From Mesotaenium endlicherianum (taxonomy: Eukaryota > Streptophyta > Zygnematophyceae > Zygnematales > Mesotaeniaceae), in NCBI GenBank assembly GCA_009602735.1, contig WELA01005188.1, positions 1 to 34,338 on the forward strand: DNA of 34,338 nucleotides, given 5' to 3'. Below are positions 24,339 to 32,775 of the stretch, in pieces (position 1 is the first letter of the stretch; each line of letters begins with the position of its first letter). A program made the translations under genes and the position numbers. The notes under the pieces are model-generated. The model searched no databases. It was not told where the DNA came from and saw only the letters and a program-made list of their open reading frames with translations.

Positions 24339-24382
24339 AGGAGACTACAGTAGTAAAGGATTTTAAACTACTGTAGTCTCCT
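24339..24382 (-). promoter_or_regulatory. Strong hairpin between susD and the downstream enzyme genes
   Basis: AGGAGACTACAGTAGT (24339-24354) is the exact reverse complement of ACTACTGTAGTCTCCT (24367-24382): a 16-bp perfect stem with a 12-nt loop. It lies in the 115-bp leftward gap between susD and the haloperoxidase-like gene. The downstream flank on the minus strand is CCTTTTAATTT, a weak U-tract, so it may act as a partial terminator or a 3' RNA stabiliser that sets SusCD above enzyme expression. Confidence 0.65.
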
Positions 24383-24416
24383 AAATGGTTTTATTCAGCG
24401 TAATATGGTAACAGGT

Positions 24417-26309
24417 CTAATAGCCAGGATTTTGCACCAGCTTGTTATTCCTATTCACCTCATCCTTTGAAATCGGGCGGTAATACATTTTATCATTCCA
24501 CACCCTTGTTTCGTTTTCTGTATTGTTTACTACTGTATATGTATAGTTGTAAACAGTGTTGTCATGACGATATGGAACAAGTGGCGTTTTACCCGCTTGC
24601 AGAGTTGCTGTTATTTTTATCGTTTTAATACCACGACCCACCGTTGTAGCAGGTATCATCCAGCGCCGCGCATCATGATAACGATGTTCCTCATAAGCCA
24701 GTTCAATGCGTCGTTCATTGCGATAGCGATCTACCAGTGCAGGCCCTACATCTGTAATCGCAGGCATTCCCGCCCTGAACCTGATCTTATTAAGCCAATT
24801 CTGCGCTTCCGCTTCCTGTCCAAGGGCCAGGCAACACTCTACGTAATTGAGTACAACCTCGGTATAACGGATGAATGGCCATGGGATGGTCTGCGCATTG
24901 GACTGGTTATCGGCCAGCGCGGGGTTGGGATCTATGAACTTCTTAGTATAATAATGGGTACGGCTACCATTCCAGTTTTCTACAGGGGACTCCCTGGTAT
25001 CGATACCGTTGATAAAACCACCAGCACCATCGGCATAGTAACCTGTCTGTATTTGATTCGCAGGATCTTTACCAGCCACATCCAATGGTCTGGGTTTCCA
25101 ATCAGCTCCGTCATAGAGGATCGTAGCATAAAAACGGGGATCGCGATTGCTATAGGGATTTGCGCTTTCAACGGGATTGCTCCAATCAAATTTACTGCCA
25201 TCCATCATTTCATAGTCATCCACCAGTTGCTGTATAGGTGTATTACCTGCCCAGTTGTGGTAACCGTTAGGACCATTATTGATGCCGTAGTGTGTACCAC
25301 CCAGCGGCCAGTTGTCTTCGGGTGTATACAGCGAAGACAAGGAACGTTGGAAAATCAACTCCGAAGTAGCTGATTTATCTCCTATGGCACTCTGTCCGCC
25401 TAAAGCGATGGACATGTAGTTCATTTTGCCTTCAGCAGCGGATACAGGTGCTCCAAGGTTTAGCTTGTATCCCTGTGTAGCATTCAGCACTGCTTTAGCG
25501 GCATCCTGGGCGGCTTTCCAGCGCGTTGTCCTGTCACCAGTGGTATAAGCCACCAGTTCAATTTTTGAAAAAGCGGCAAGCGTTGCCGACTGTGCTTTGG
25601 CTGTAGCGGCATCGTGCAAATCACTGGCAGCATACAGCAATACGCGTGATTTCAATGCAAGGGCAGCTATATCAGACGCACGTCCTGCCTGAGCTGATTT
25701 TCCGGCAAGCAACCCGGCAGCCTTATCCAGATCGCTTACAATGAACTTTACGCAATCTTCATAAGAACTACGCGCTATGGTATAATCCTGGTTCAACTCG
25801 TATGGTTTGTCGACCAGGGGAACGCCTCCATAAAAACGCAGGAGTTGCTGGTAATAATAAGCCCTGAGGAAATAAGATTCACCCAGTAGTTGATCGCGAA
25901 GTTTGGTGTCTGCAAATGTAGCCGTAGGCAATTTACTAATCGCAATGTTGGCTTCCCGGATGGCTTTGTACATCCTGCCCCATTCGTAAGTACCACTGTA
26001 CCATGCAAGATTGCCAGGCGTTTCCGTTCCTTCTGTAAACGTATTGATATTTCTTCCTGCATGCGTAAACATGGCCTCGTCTGTATAAGCCGCCAATGCC
26101 TGCTCTTCAAAACCACCATATCCCAAGTAGGAATAAATTCCGAAGACAAAGGCCTGGGACAATGGACCATCCGCCCAGGTTGCATCGGCAGAAATTGTCG
26201 ACAATGGTTTCGTGTCCATGAAACCTTTCTTGCAGGCAGCAATGGTCGTGGACAGAAGTGCCATAATCGCAACCGAATATGTTATTTTGTTCATTCTCAT
26301 GATTAACAT
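24417..26309 (-). CDS. SusD/RagB-family nutrient-binding lipoprotein
   Basis: 630 residues with a lipoprotein signal (STTIAAC, C26). The N-terminal TPR-like helices include DATWADGPLSQAF and ANIAISKLPTATFADTKLRD, and the C-terminal RagB/SusD region includes WPFIRYTEVVLNYVECCLAL and YRNERRIELAYEEHRYHDAR, a hallmark segment. It caps the SusC barrel at the cell surface and captures ligand. The start lies 1 bp from the susC stop (26311); MRMNKITYSV (26300) and MNKITYSV (26294) are alternative starts. The protein is longer than the ~500-550 residues common for SusD, from insertions in the ligand-facing half. The ligand is not evident: no glycoside hydrolase is in this operon. Confidence 0.93.
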   Translation of the reverse strand: MLIMRMNKITYSVAIMALLSTTIAACKKGFMDTKPLSTISADATWADGPLSQAFVFGIYSYLGYGGFEEQALAAYTDEAMFTHAGRNINTFTEGTETPGNLAWYSGTYEWGRMYKAIREANIAISKLPTATFADTKLRDQLLGESYFLRAYYYQQLLRFYGGVPLVDKPYELNQDYTIARSSYEDCVKFIVSDLDKAAGLLAGKSAQAGRASDIAALALKSRVLLYAASDLHDAATAKAQSATLAAFSKIELVAYTTGDRTTRWKAAQDAAKAVLNATQGYKLNLGAPVSAAEGKMNYMSIALGGQSAIGDKSATSELIFQRSLSSLYTPEDNWPLGGTHYGINNGPNGYHNWAGNTPIQQLVDDYEMMDGSKFDWSNPVESANPYSNRDPRFYATILYDGADWKPRPLDVAGKDPANQIQTGYYADGAGGFINGIDTRESPVENWNGSRTHYYTKKFIDPNPALADNQSNAQTIPWPFIRYTEVVLNYVECCLALGQEAEAQNWLNKIRFRAGMPAITDVGPALVDRYRNERRIELAYEEHRYHDARRWMIPATTVGRGIKTIKITATLQAGKTPLVPYRHDNTVYNYTYTVVNNTENETRVWNDKMYYRPISKDEVNRNNKLVQNPGY

Positions 26310-26310
26310 T

Positions 26311-29300
26311 TTAGAAAGTTAAGCTAAAGCCGAGGTTCAACACTCTCGACAGTGGGTAGTACGTACCGGCACCGGCTGTTGCTTCCGGGTCAAAAATTTT
26401 GCTCTTCTGCCACGTCAGTACGTTCAGTCCGTTTGCAAATACACGGAGATTACTGATTTTATACTTTGAAAGCAGGTTTGTCGGAAGATTATATCCCAAT
26501 TCAATATTTTTCAACCGTATATAATCCTTGCTGAAAAGATAATAGGTATTATTTCCATAATTACCCCCCGTGTAATAGGTGTCGCCGCGACTCGCAAGCC
26601 TTGGATCAACGCTGCTGGGATGATCGATAGACCAACGATGGTCGTTTGAATACTTCAGGAAGTTTCCAATATCACCAGACTCTGTCTGTATCCTAAGCAA
26701 TGCACCGGTGGCTCCCTGGAAGAGCATACTGAGATCGAAATTTTTATAGCGCAATTCAATGGTGGCGCCAAAGTTGAACGTAGGGGTAATACTCTTATCT
26801 AGGCGTACCCGGTCGTCGGCATTGATTTTGCCTGTGCCGCTTACGTTTTCGAACTTCATATCTCCCGGGCGCAAGCTACCGGTTACACCACTATAGTCAA
26901 TGGTGTTTTTATTGATATCTGCCTGGTCATAAAATACACCGGTATATTTGTATACCAAATAAGCACCGATGGGTTTACCCTCCTGGCGCTGGTAACTTGG
27001 AGCACCGGGCACTTCATCCATGAACACCACTTTGTTTTTGGCATAACCACCATTCACACCCACCTTGAAAGTGAAGTCTTTAGCCAAATTTCCGTGATAG
27101 TTTATTGCAAATTCAAAACCACGGTTATCTACGCGTCCCGCATTCACAGGTGGTAGCAGATCTCCGATACCCGAAGAAGCCGGCGTAGAACCCGTTTTCT
27201 GGATAAGAATCTGATCCCGCTTGTTATAGAAATATTCAAATGTCAGGTCAATCTTATTGTCAAACAAGGATGCATCCAGGCCCACATTGTAGTTGTTGGC
27301 TTTTTCCCACGTAAAATTGGGATTGGCAAGCAATTTTTCCACAAGTGTTTTAGCAACCGCTCCGTTTATCGGGTACTGGTTAAATCCAAACAGCGAAAGA
27401 AATGCATACTCCTGCAATTGATTGTTGAAAAACACCTGGTCATTACCCATTTGCCCATAAGATGCTCTCAGCTTCAGGTAATTGATGTTCTTAACCTTGA
27501 AAAATTTCTCGTTGGTAACATTCCATCCCAACAACAAACCAGGAAAGAAACCAAAACGGTGAGCGGGCGGGAATATATAAGAACCATCGTATCTCCAGAT
27601 AAACTCGGCAAGGTACTTTTCTTTATAGTTGTACTGGGCACGGCCATAATAACCGAGTCTCGCCCGATCATATAGAGCATACGGCCCTAACTGATCTGCT
27701 GTTTGTATGGTTCCTCCCGCAAATAATTGGTCAACTGCAGAGGAAATAAAATTCCTGCGGAACGCCTGGAAGTTATCCCCTTTGAATTGCTCCCTTGTTA
27801 CACCTACCAGTGCCGACACGTTGTGATTACCAAACCTATGGTCGTAGCTCAGCATGGCGGTGAGGTTGGTATTTAAAGCAGAACGATAAATTTCGGTCAG
27901 CCTTGGATCGGTAAAGTTAGAGCGAACGGCTCCCACCAACTTGGGTGTTTTGCCGTCGGCTTCATAGCTGATCTTATCCCAGTAATACAACATCCAAGGC
28001 GTCTGCCAGATTTTATCAATATCTGTCTTCTTATCTACTGCCCCTGACAAAGTAAGTTTAAGATCACTGATCCAGGGGTTCGTAATATCTACAGAACCGT
28101 TTGCCTGCACGAAATCAGTAGGATTATCATTATAACCAGTAGCACTGGTAGTAATCACGTATGGATTCTGACCGTTTTCAATATCCGGTCCGGGCTTGCC
28201 GTTGGGCCAAACCTCCGGTTCAGTGGGTCGTCCGCGCATCAGCATACGAAATATAGAGCCTGCCCCTTCAGTAGGGAAGTGTCTGTTTTCGCGGCGCACC
28301 ATGATACCGAGGTTAGTAGTAATGTAGTTGTTTATTTTAGCCGTTACATTGCTCCTGAAATTATACTGATGATAATTGGTAGCTGAATTTTTATATATCG
28401 CATCCTGGTAAACATAACCTAAGGAAGTAAAATAACGGATGTTATCATTACCACCGCTGATCTGCAGGTTGTGCCTCGACTGGGGCGCCCAGGTTCTGAA
28501 AGCGTCTCCAAACCAATCGGTGTTCGGATATCCCCAGGGATCTGAACCATCGCCATATTTTTTTACGGCATCCGGACTGTAGTTCGCATTTAAGGTACTA
28601 ACGCCGGCCGTGGGTGATTTGTACACGCCTGTTTGCTGAATAGCCTGCCATGCTGCGCTCCACTCATTAACCGGTATGGATTTATAAATAGGTAATTCAT
28701 TCATTATTTTTGCATACTCAACCGCATTGGCCATTTTGGGCACGATGGTAGGCTGGGTATAACCCTGGTTAAAGTCGTAAGTAATTTTGGGTTTACCGCT
28801 GGCACCTTTCCTGGTTGTTATCAATATCGCTCCATTAGCAGCCCTGGCTCCATAAATAGCAGCAGATGCATCTTTTAATACGGAAATGGATTCAACGTCT
28901 TTGGGGTTGAGGCGGCCCAATCCACCATCCCTGTCAGGAACACCATCAATTACTACCAACGGGCTGCTGTTTCCAAGCGTATTCACACCACGGATATTTA
29001 CACTGGCACCATCGTACCCCGGTTCACCGCTCGTTTGTATCACTACCAGGCCCGGCAACCGGCCTGCCAGTGAATTCGAAAGGTCTACAGCCGGCGATTT
29101 AACGAGCGACTCGCCTTTCACGGCACTTACCGCTCCCGTAACCGTTACTTTTTTCTGGGTACCATAACCCACCACCACCACATCGGTCAGGTTAGAAGTG
29201 TTTTGCTGGAGCATAACAGTCAGGGAGGTCTGGTTACCCACTTTGATGGAATAGCTACTATAGCCCACCATGGTGAATTCAATGATTTCACCAGGTTTGG

Positions 29301-29832
29301 CTTCAATGGTAAAAGAGCCGTTTTCCTGGGTCAACGTCCTCTGGTTGGTTCCTTTAATGAATACGGTTACCCCTGGAAGCGGGATTCCCTTGTCATCGGT
29401 TACTTTACCGGTAACAGGCTTGAAAAGAATCACCGGGGCCTGTTTGGTAGCGGCATCCCCTGTTTTTTCGGAAATGATGATGATCCCGGATTCATCGGCA
29501 AACCGGTACTTGAGCCCGGTAGGGGTCAGTACCTCCTTCAGCACTTCCGATACAGGTGCGCGCTTTACATTCACTGTAACTGTTTGGCCTGCAGGTAAAA
29601 TGTCGTTGCTGAAGGCAAAGCGATAACTGGTCTCCTTTTCAATCGCTTTGAAGAATTTTGCCAGTTTCACTTCCCTCAGAGAGAGGGAAACGCGGGAGTC
29701 TTGTGAAAAGCCTCCTGCACTGACTGCCATGATCCCGACCAGCATGAAAACACCTGTTAATTTCATAACTCTAAGCAGTTTCGCTAAGGGTGGCGTAAGC
29801 GGTCCCCACCGATAAGCATGACTTTTTTTCAT
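26311..29832 (-). CDS. SusC/RagA-family TonB-linked outer-membrane transporter with STN domain
   Basis: 1173 residues. An extended signal region (1-44) precedes the STN domain (about 50-118: SLSLREVKLAKFFKAIEKET, then APVSEVLKEVLTPTGLKYRF). A carboxypeptidase-regulatory-like domain follows at about 137-210 (VTGKVTDDKGIPLPGVTVFI), then the plug with the SusC signature VVVGYGTQKKVTVTGAV and VNIRGVNTLG, and a beta-barrel ending RVLNLGFSLTF. It imports the ligand captured by SusD using TonB energy; the STN domain signals to the FecR protein encoded just upstream. First structural gene of the leftward locus, 110 bp after fecR. Confidence 0.95.
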   Translation of the reverse strand: MKKSHAYRWGPLTPPLAKLLRVMKLTGVFMLVGIMAVSAGGFSQDSRVSLSLREVKLAKFFKAIEKETSYRFAFSNDILPAGQTVTVNVKRAPVSEVLKEVLTPTGLKYRFADESGIIIISEKTGDAATKQAPVILFKPVTGKVTDDKGIPLPGVTVFIKGTNQRTLTQENGSFTIEAKPGEIIEFTMVGYSSYSIKVGNQTSLTVMLQQNTSNLTDVVVVGYGTQKKVTVTGAVSAVKGESLVKSPAVDLSNSLAGRLPGLVVIQTSGEPGYDGASVNIRGVNTLGNSSPLVVIDGVPDRDGGLGRLNPKDVESISVLKDASAAIYGARAANGAILITTRKGASGKPKITYDFNQGYTQPTIVPKMANAVEYAKIMNELPIYKSIPVNEWSAAWQAIQQTGVYKSPTAGVSTLNANYSPDAVKKYGDGSDPWGYPNTDWFGDAFRTWAPQSRHNLQISGGNDNIRYFTSLGYVYQDAIYKNSATNYHQYNFRSNVTAKINNYITTNLGIMVRRENRHFPTEGAGSIFRMLMRGRPTEPEVWPNGKPGPDIENGQNPYVITTSATGYNDNPTDFVQANGSVDITNPWISDLKLTLSGAVDKKTDIDKIWQTPWMLYYWDKISYEADGKTPKLVGAVRSNFTDPRLTEIYRSALNTNLTAMLSYDHRFGNHNVSALVGVTREQFKGDNFQAFRRNFISSAVDQLFAGGTIQTADQLGPYALYDRARLGYYGRAQYNYKEKYLAEFIWRYDGSYIFPPAHRFGFFPGLLLGWNVTNEKFFKVKNINYLKLRASYGQMGNDQVFFNNQLQEYAFLSLFGFNQYPINGAVAKTLVEKLLANPNFTWEKANNYNVGLDASLFDNKIDLTFEYFYNKRDQILIQKTGSTPASSGIGDLLPPVNAGRVDNRGFEFAINYHGNLAKDFTFKVGVNGGYAKNKVVFMDEVPGAPSYQRQEGKPIGAYLVYKYTGVFYDQADINKNTIDYSGVTGSLRPGDMKFENVSGTGKINADDRVRLDKSITPTFNFGATIELRYKNFDLSMLFQGATGALLRIQTESGDIGNFLKYSNDHRWSIDHPSSVDPRLASRGDTYYTGGNYGNNTYYLFSKDYIRLKNIELGYNLPTNLLSKYKISNLRVFANGLNVLTWQKSKIFDPEATAGAGTYYPLSRVLNLGFSLTF

Positions 29833-29906
29833 ACCTTTATTTTGGTTTAAAAATTAAATAATTGGACCAGCCCCCTTTTAGTACGGCTGTTCCAAGATTT
29901 TGACCA

Positions 29907-29936
29907 ACAGGGGGTATGTTCGCGCATAACCCCTGT
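29907..29936. promoter_or_regulatory. Hairpin in the FecR to SusC gap
   Basis: ACAGGGG (29907-29913) pairs with CCCCTGT (29930-29936), and TATG with CATA inside, separated by one mismatch, with a 6-nt loop. It lies directly after the fecR-like stop. It occupies the same place as the hairpin at 14046-14070 in the other ECF/FecR/TonB set, and no U-run follows on the minus strand. Confidence 0.4.
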
Positions 29937-29942
29937 GTTCTT

Positions 29943-31055
29943 TTATTGATACAGCTTCACTGTCAATGTATCACCCGGTATGAACTCATAATTAAAATGC
30001 CGCGACTCTTTCAGGAAACTGAGCACTGCACCTATTCCCTCTTTTTCAAAAATTCCTGTAAAGCGATAATTCCTGATCACATCATCGGCAAATTCTATTT
30101 TAACGCCATACCATCTTTCCAGTAATACGGCGATGTCTTCAAAACTTTCGTTGGTAAAAATGAGTTTGTTTTCTGTCCAGGCAATTTCTTTGATCTCATC
30201 CCCGTCTGTTTTAGTCACTCCTTGTACCAGGTTATCTGCTGAAACTGCTTTTTTATTGGCATCGGCCAGCTCGTTGAGCTTGTTGCCGGATGTTGTCTGT
30301 AGTAGCTGCCATTGTACTTTTTGATTGGGATGCAGCAATACTTTATGGTTCTCTTTGTCTTTAAGGGTAACTTCTACCAATCCTCTTACCAGTGAGGCTT
30401 CCGTCGTTTTTTCCTCCGGGTATGCTTTTACATTGAAAGCCGTACCCAGCGCTTTCACATCCATTGCAGAAGTATGTACAATGAAAGGCAGGGCTTTGTT
30501 ATGTTTTACATCAAAGAACGCTTCTCCTTCCAGGTAAATATCCCTTGCTTCCTGGCCATACGCATCAGTGATCTTCACTTTGCTTCCGCCGTTCAGCACT
30601 ACAAAAGAGCCATCGGGCAATTGAAAGTTTTTTCTTTCGCCATAGGCCGTTGCAAACAGCTTTACGGTTTCCCTGGGAGTGCGGTTACTGTCGATGAAAT
30701 AAAAATAATAGACGGCCAACGCCAGTACCAGTATGGCGGCAGTCAGTTGGAGTGCAGGAGAAAAAATAGTTTTACGTTGAGATTCCTGTTTTTTTATAGA
30801 TATCACGGGAGCAGGGACGGTAGCCGCCAGCCTGTTTTTCAGCAGGGCTTCCTGCTCTTCCATATCGGCCACGCAGAGAACATTGAATAATTCTATGAAC
30901 CGGTTCCTGGCCTGTTCTACCACTGCCGCATGGTAAGGATGGTCCTGTATATAGGATTCCCAGTACGTACTATCGCGCTGTGAAGTTCTTTTGCAGTAAT
31001 TAATAAAGGATTCATCGGCAAGCAAATCCTCTATATCCAGTTGACCAGGCGTCAT
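29943..31055 (-). CDS. FecR-type anti-sigma factor / sigma regulator
   Basis: 370 residues. The N-terminal cytoplasmic segment (about 1-95) binds sigma. A transmembrane helix at about 100-120 (ALQLTAAILVLALAVYYFYF) is followed by the periplasmic FecR domain (about 135-240: FQLPDGSFVVLNGGSKVKI, FFDVKHNKALPFIVHTSAMD) and a C-terminal DUF4974 domain (about 295-368: NKLIFTNESFEDIAVLLERW) that meets the STN domain of SusC. It controls the ECF sigma encoded 89 bp upstream and transmits ligand occupancy of SusC. Confidence 0.93.
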   Translation of the reverse strand: MTPGQLDIEDLLADESFINYCKRTSQRDSTYWESYIQDHPYHAAVVEQARNRFIELFNVLCVADMEEQEALLKNRLAATVPAPVISIKKQESQRKTIFSPALQLTAAILVLALAVYYFYFIDSNRTPRETVKLFATAYGERKNFQLPDGSFVVLNGGSKVKITDAYGQEARDIYLEGEAFFDVKHNKALPFIVHTSAMDVKALGTAFNVKAYPEEKTTEASLVRGLVEVTLKDKENHKVLLHPNQKVQWQLLQTTSGNKLNELADANKKAVSADNLVQGVTKTDGDEIKEIAWTENKLIFTNESFEDIAVLLERWYGVKIEFADDVIRNYRFTGIFEKEGIGAVLSFLKESRHFNYEFIPGDTLTVKLYQ

Positions 31056-31144
31056 GCTGTTATATTATATAGCGTTAATAATAAAGAGTATCGAAACGTT
31101 TTTTTTTACCCTTGTCAGGCCATTCATTTTTTGTAGTATTTTTA

Positions 31145-31777
31145 CTACTGCCATCCGTAAAAAAACAGCAGGGCCGTCCAGAGCAGGGACATGCCGAAAC
31201 CAAAGGAAAGCCGCTCTTTTTCTTTAGCAGGCTCCAATTCCAGTTTAAGCTTTTTTAAAGCTTCATGAATTTTGTTGTAGACAGTACGGTGTGTGAGGTT
31301 GGTCCTTTGTACAATTTCTTCATAACTGAGCCCTTCGTAGAATCGTAATATGATCAGCTCTTTCTGCCGGGCGGGCAGGGCATTTACATGATCCATCAGC
31401 AGGCGGCACAGTTGCTGTTGCTCATCTTTCCATATCAGGGATTCTTCCGGCGTGAGCAGCGGCATTTCCGCCGTATTATTCCAGGCCACCTGCAGGTTAT
31501 CGGTCTTTTCTGCCCTTTTCCAGTCAGCCGTAAGCTTTCTGAGGAAGGAAGTTACCAGGTATGCTTTTACGTTTTTAGCGGGCTGGATACTGTTTCTCTT
31601 TTCCCAGAGGTAGAGGAACTGCTGCTGAATAGCGTCTTTTACCAGGTGGGCATCTTTGATCTCCCTTAAGCCAATGAATAACAGGCTATGATAATATTTC
31701 CGGTACAGGGCCAGAAACATGTCCTGGTCGCCTTCCATCAGGCCTTTCCACAATATTTCATCATTCTCATGGTGCAT
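31145..31777 (-). CDS. ECF-type RNA polymerase sigma factor with hydrophobic C-terminal tail
   Basis: 210 residues. Sigma region 2 is at about 20-85 (MFLALYRKYYHSLLFIGLRE, AIQQQFLYLWEKRN) and region 4 at about 125-185 (LPARQKELIILRFYEGLSY, then EEIVQRTNLTHRTVYNKIHE). After region 4 and a charged linker (EPAKEKER) the protein ends in LSFGFGMSLLWTALLFFYGW, long and apolar enough to be a membrane helix, which is unusual for a sigma factor. First gene of the leftward SusCD-haloperoxidase locus; it should activate that locus when released by FecR. Confidence 0.92.
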   Translation of the reverse strand: MHHENDEILWKGLMEGDQDMFLALYRKYYHSLLFIGLREIKDAHLVKDAIQQQFLYLWEKRNSIQPAKNVKAYLVTSFLRKLTADWKRAEKTDNLQVAWNNTAEMPLLTPEESLIWKDEQQQLCRLLMDHVNALPARQKELIILRFYEGLSYEEIVQRTNLTHRTVYNKIHEALKKLKLELEPAKEKERLSFGFGMSLLWTALLFFYGWQ

Positions 31778-31897
31778 GGCAAGTCTCGGTCAAAATCGGT
31801 TGACAATCGGTGAACGGCGAGCCTAAATTAACATTATTTTATTTGAATGAAAAAGTTTTAGCAACCAATTCTCTGCGAACTGTAGCTTTATAAAGCC

Positions 31898-32293
31898 ATG
31901 CATGCACCTGCTCATATATCTTTTGCACCCGTACTCTACATCAAAAACGGAGTAACCGATATCAGTTTTTATACAAAGGCATTGGGTGCTGTGGAGGTGA
32001 TGCGTTTCTCGAACGACGATGGCAGTTTACATGTTGCCGAATTATCTATCAACGGCGCTATATTCCATGTTCATGAAGAAACAGGCAAATCAAATCTTTT
32101 CAATCCGTCAAAGCATAATGGCGTAACGGCTCTAATCGGTTTGTTTGTACCCGATGTAGATGCAGTGATGGAAAAGGCCGAAAAAGCCGGCGCCGAGGTG
32201 ATTGCCCCGGCGCAGGATTATGATTATGGATACAGACAAGGAGAGATCAAAGACCCCTTTGGACATTATTGGGTGATCCAAAAGAAAATCTAA
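31898..32293 (+). CDS. VOC-family protein (PhnB/glyoxalase-like)
   Basis: 131 residues with the paired beta-alpha-beta fold of the VOC superfamily: ISFAPVLYIKNGVTDISFYT, LGAVEVMRF, then GLFVPDVDAVMEKAEKAGAE and the C-terminal KDPFGHYWVIQKK typical of the PhnB/COG2764 branch. Such proteins lack a single function; many are lyases, dioxygenase-like proteins or resistance proteins. It is cytoplasmic, with no signal peptide. Divergent from the ECF sigma gene across about 120 bp that carry repeated AATCGGT sequences. Its TAA overlaps the stop of the opposite-strand gene by 2 bp. Confidence 0.85.
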   Translation: MHAPAHISFAPVLYIKNGVTDISFYTKALGAVEVMRFSNDDGSLHVAELSINGAIFHVHEETGKSNLFNPSKHNGVTALIGLFVPDVDAVMEKAEKAGAEVIAPAQDYDYGYRQGEIKDPFGHYWVIQKKI

Positions 32294-32712
32294 TCATCAT
32301 CATCGTCGTCATCGTCGTCGTGGTGACGGTGTTTATACCTTTTATTATAGTAACGGTCGCGATAAGGATTATAATATTCGTCATCATGCCAGATACCGTG
32401 GTAACGTTCTATATGTACCCTGTTCTCTACCCATACATCCGGCCCGTCGTAATAAACGGTTTCACGCGGCATATTGGAAAAAGAGAATCCGAAATTGGGG
32501 GTAGCTACGCTCAACCATACGCCATTGCGCGGATAATAATAACGGCGGGCAACAGGATTATAATAGACATTAGCGCGAGGATAATAATAATATGCCTGTT
32601 GCTGTTTTCTTCTTTTACCCCATGCCGGCGCCCACGGCGGCTGAGCCTTTACTTCTGAAGCAACCAGTCCGGCCATTACTACCAGCATCGTAAGGATCAA
32701 ATACTTTTTCAT
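32290..32712 (-). CDS. Small secreted Tyr-rich protein ending in nine aspartates
   Basis: 140 residues with a Sec signal peptide (MKKYLILTMLVVMAGLVASE, cleavage near VKA-Q). The mature part is rich in Tyr, Arg and Pro (YYYYPRANVYYNPVARRYYY), followed by GVWLSVATPNFGFSF and a His/Arg/Tyr-rich run (KRYKHRHH) ending in Asp9. Similar short, low-complexity secreted proteins are common in Bacteroidota and are uncharacterised. The acidic tail could bind calcium or other cations, or the basic surface of another protein. The last codons overlap the stop of the convergent VOC gene. Confidence 0.78.
   Translation of the reverse strand: MKKYLILTMLVVMAGLVASEVKAQPPWAPAWGKRRKQQQAYYYYPRANVYYNPVARRYYYPRNGVWLSVATPNFGFSFSNMPRETVYYDGPDVWVENRVHIERYHGIWHDDEYYNPYRDRYYNKRYKHRHHDDDDDDDDD
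32293..32319. repeat. ATC/GTC trinucleotide tract encoding Asp9
   Basis: Nine consecutive triplets, ATC or GTC on the plus strand (GAT or GAC on the coding strand), make a 27-bp microsatellite at the extreme 3' end of the coding region. Slippage would change the number of C-terminal aspartates without shifting the frame. Confidence 0.8.
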
Positions 32713-32775
32713 AGTGCTAGAGTTTGATTTGTTACTACCCTAATCCTTACTAAATGCGTGCCAAAACGGTTGTAG

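Noticed and set aside
24564..25373. Long plus-strand frame (269 codons)
   Set aside because: Shadow of the SusD-family gene on the opposite strand.
31790..31835. Repeated AATCGGT in the gap between the ECF sigma and VOC genes as an operator
   Set aside because: Only two short copies without symmetry; not enough to claim a binding site.
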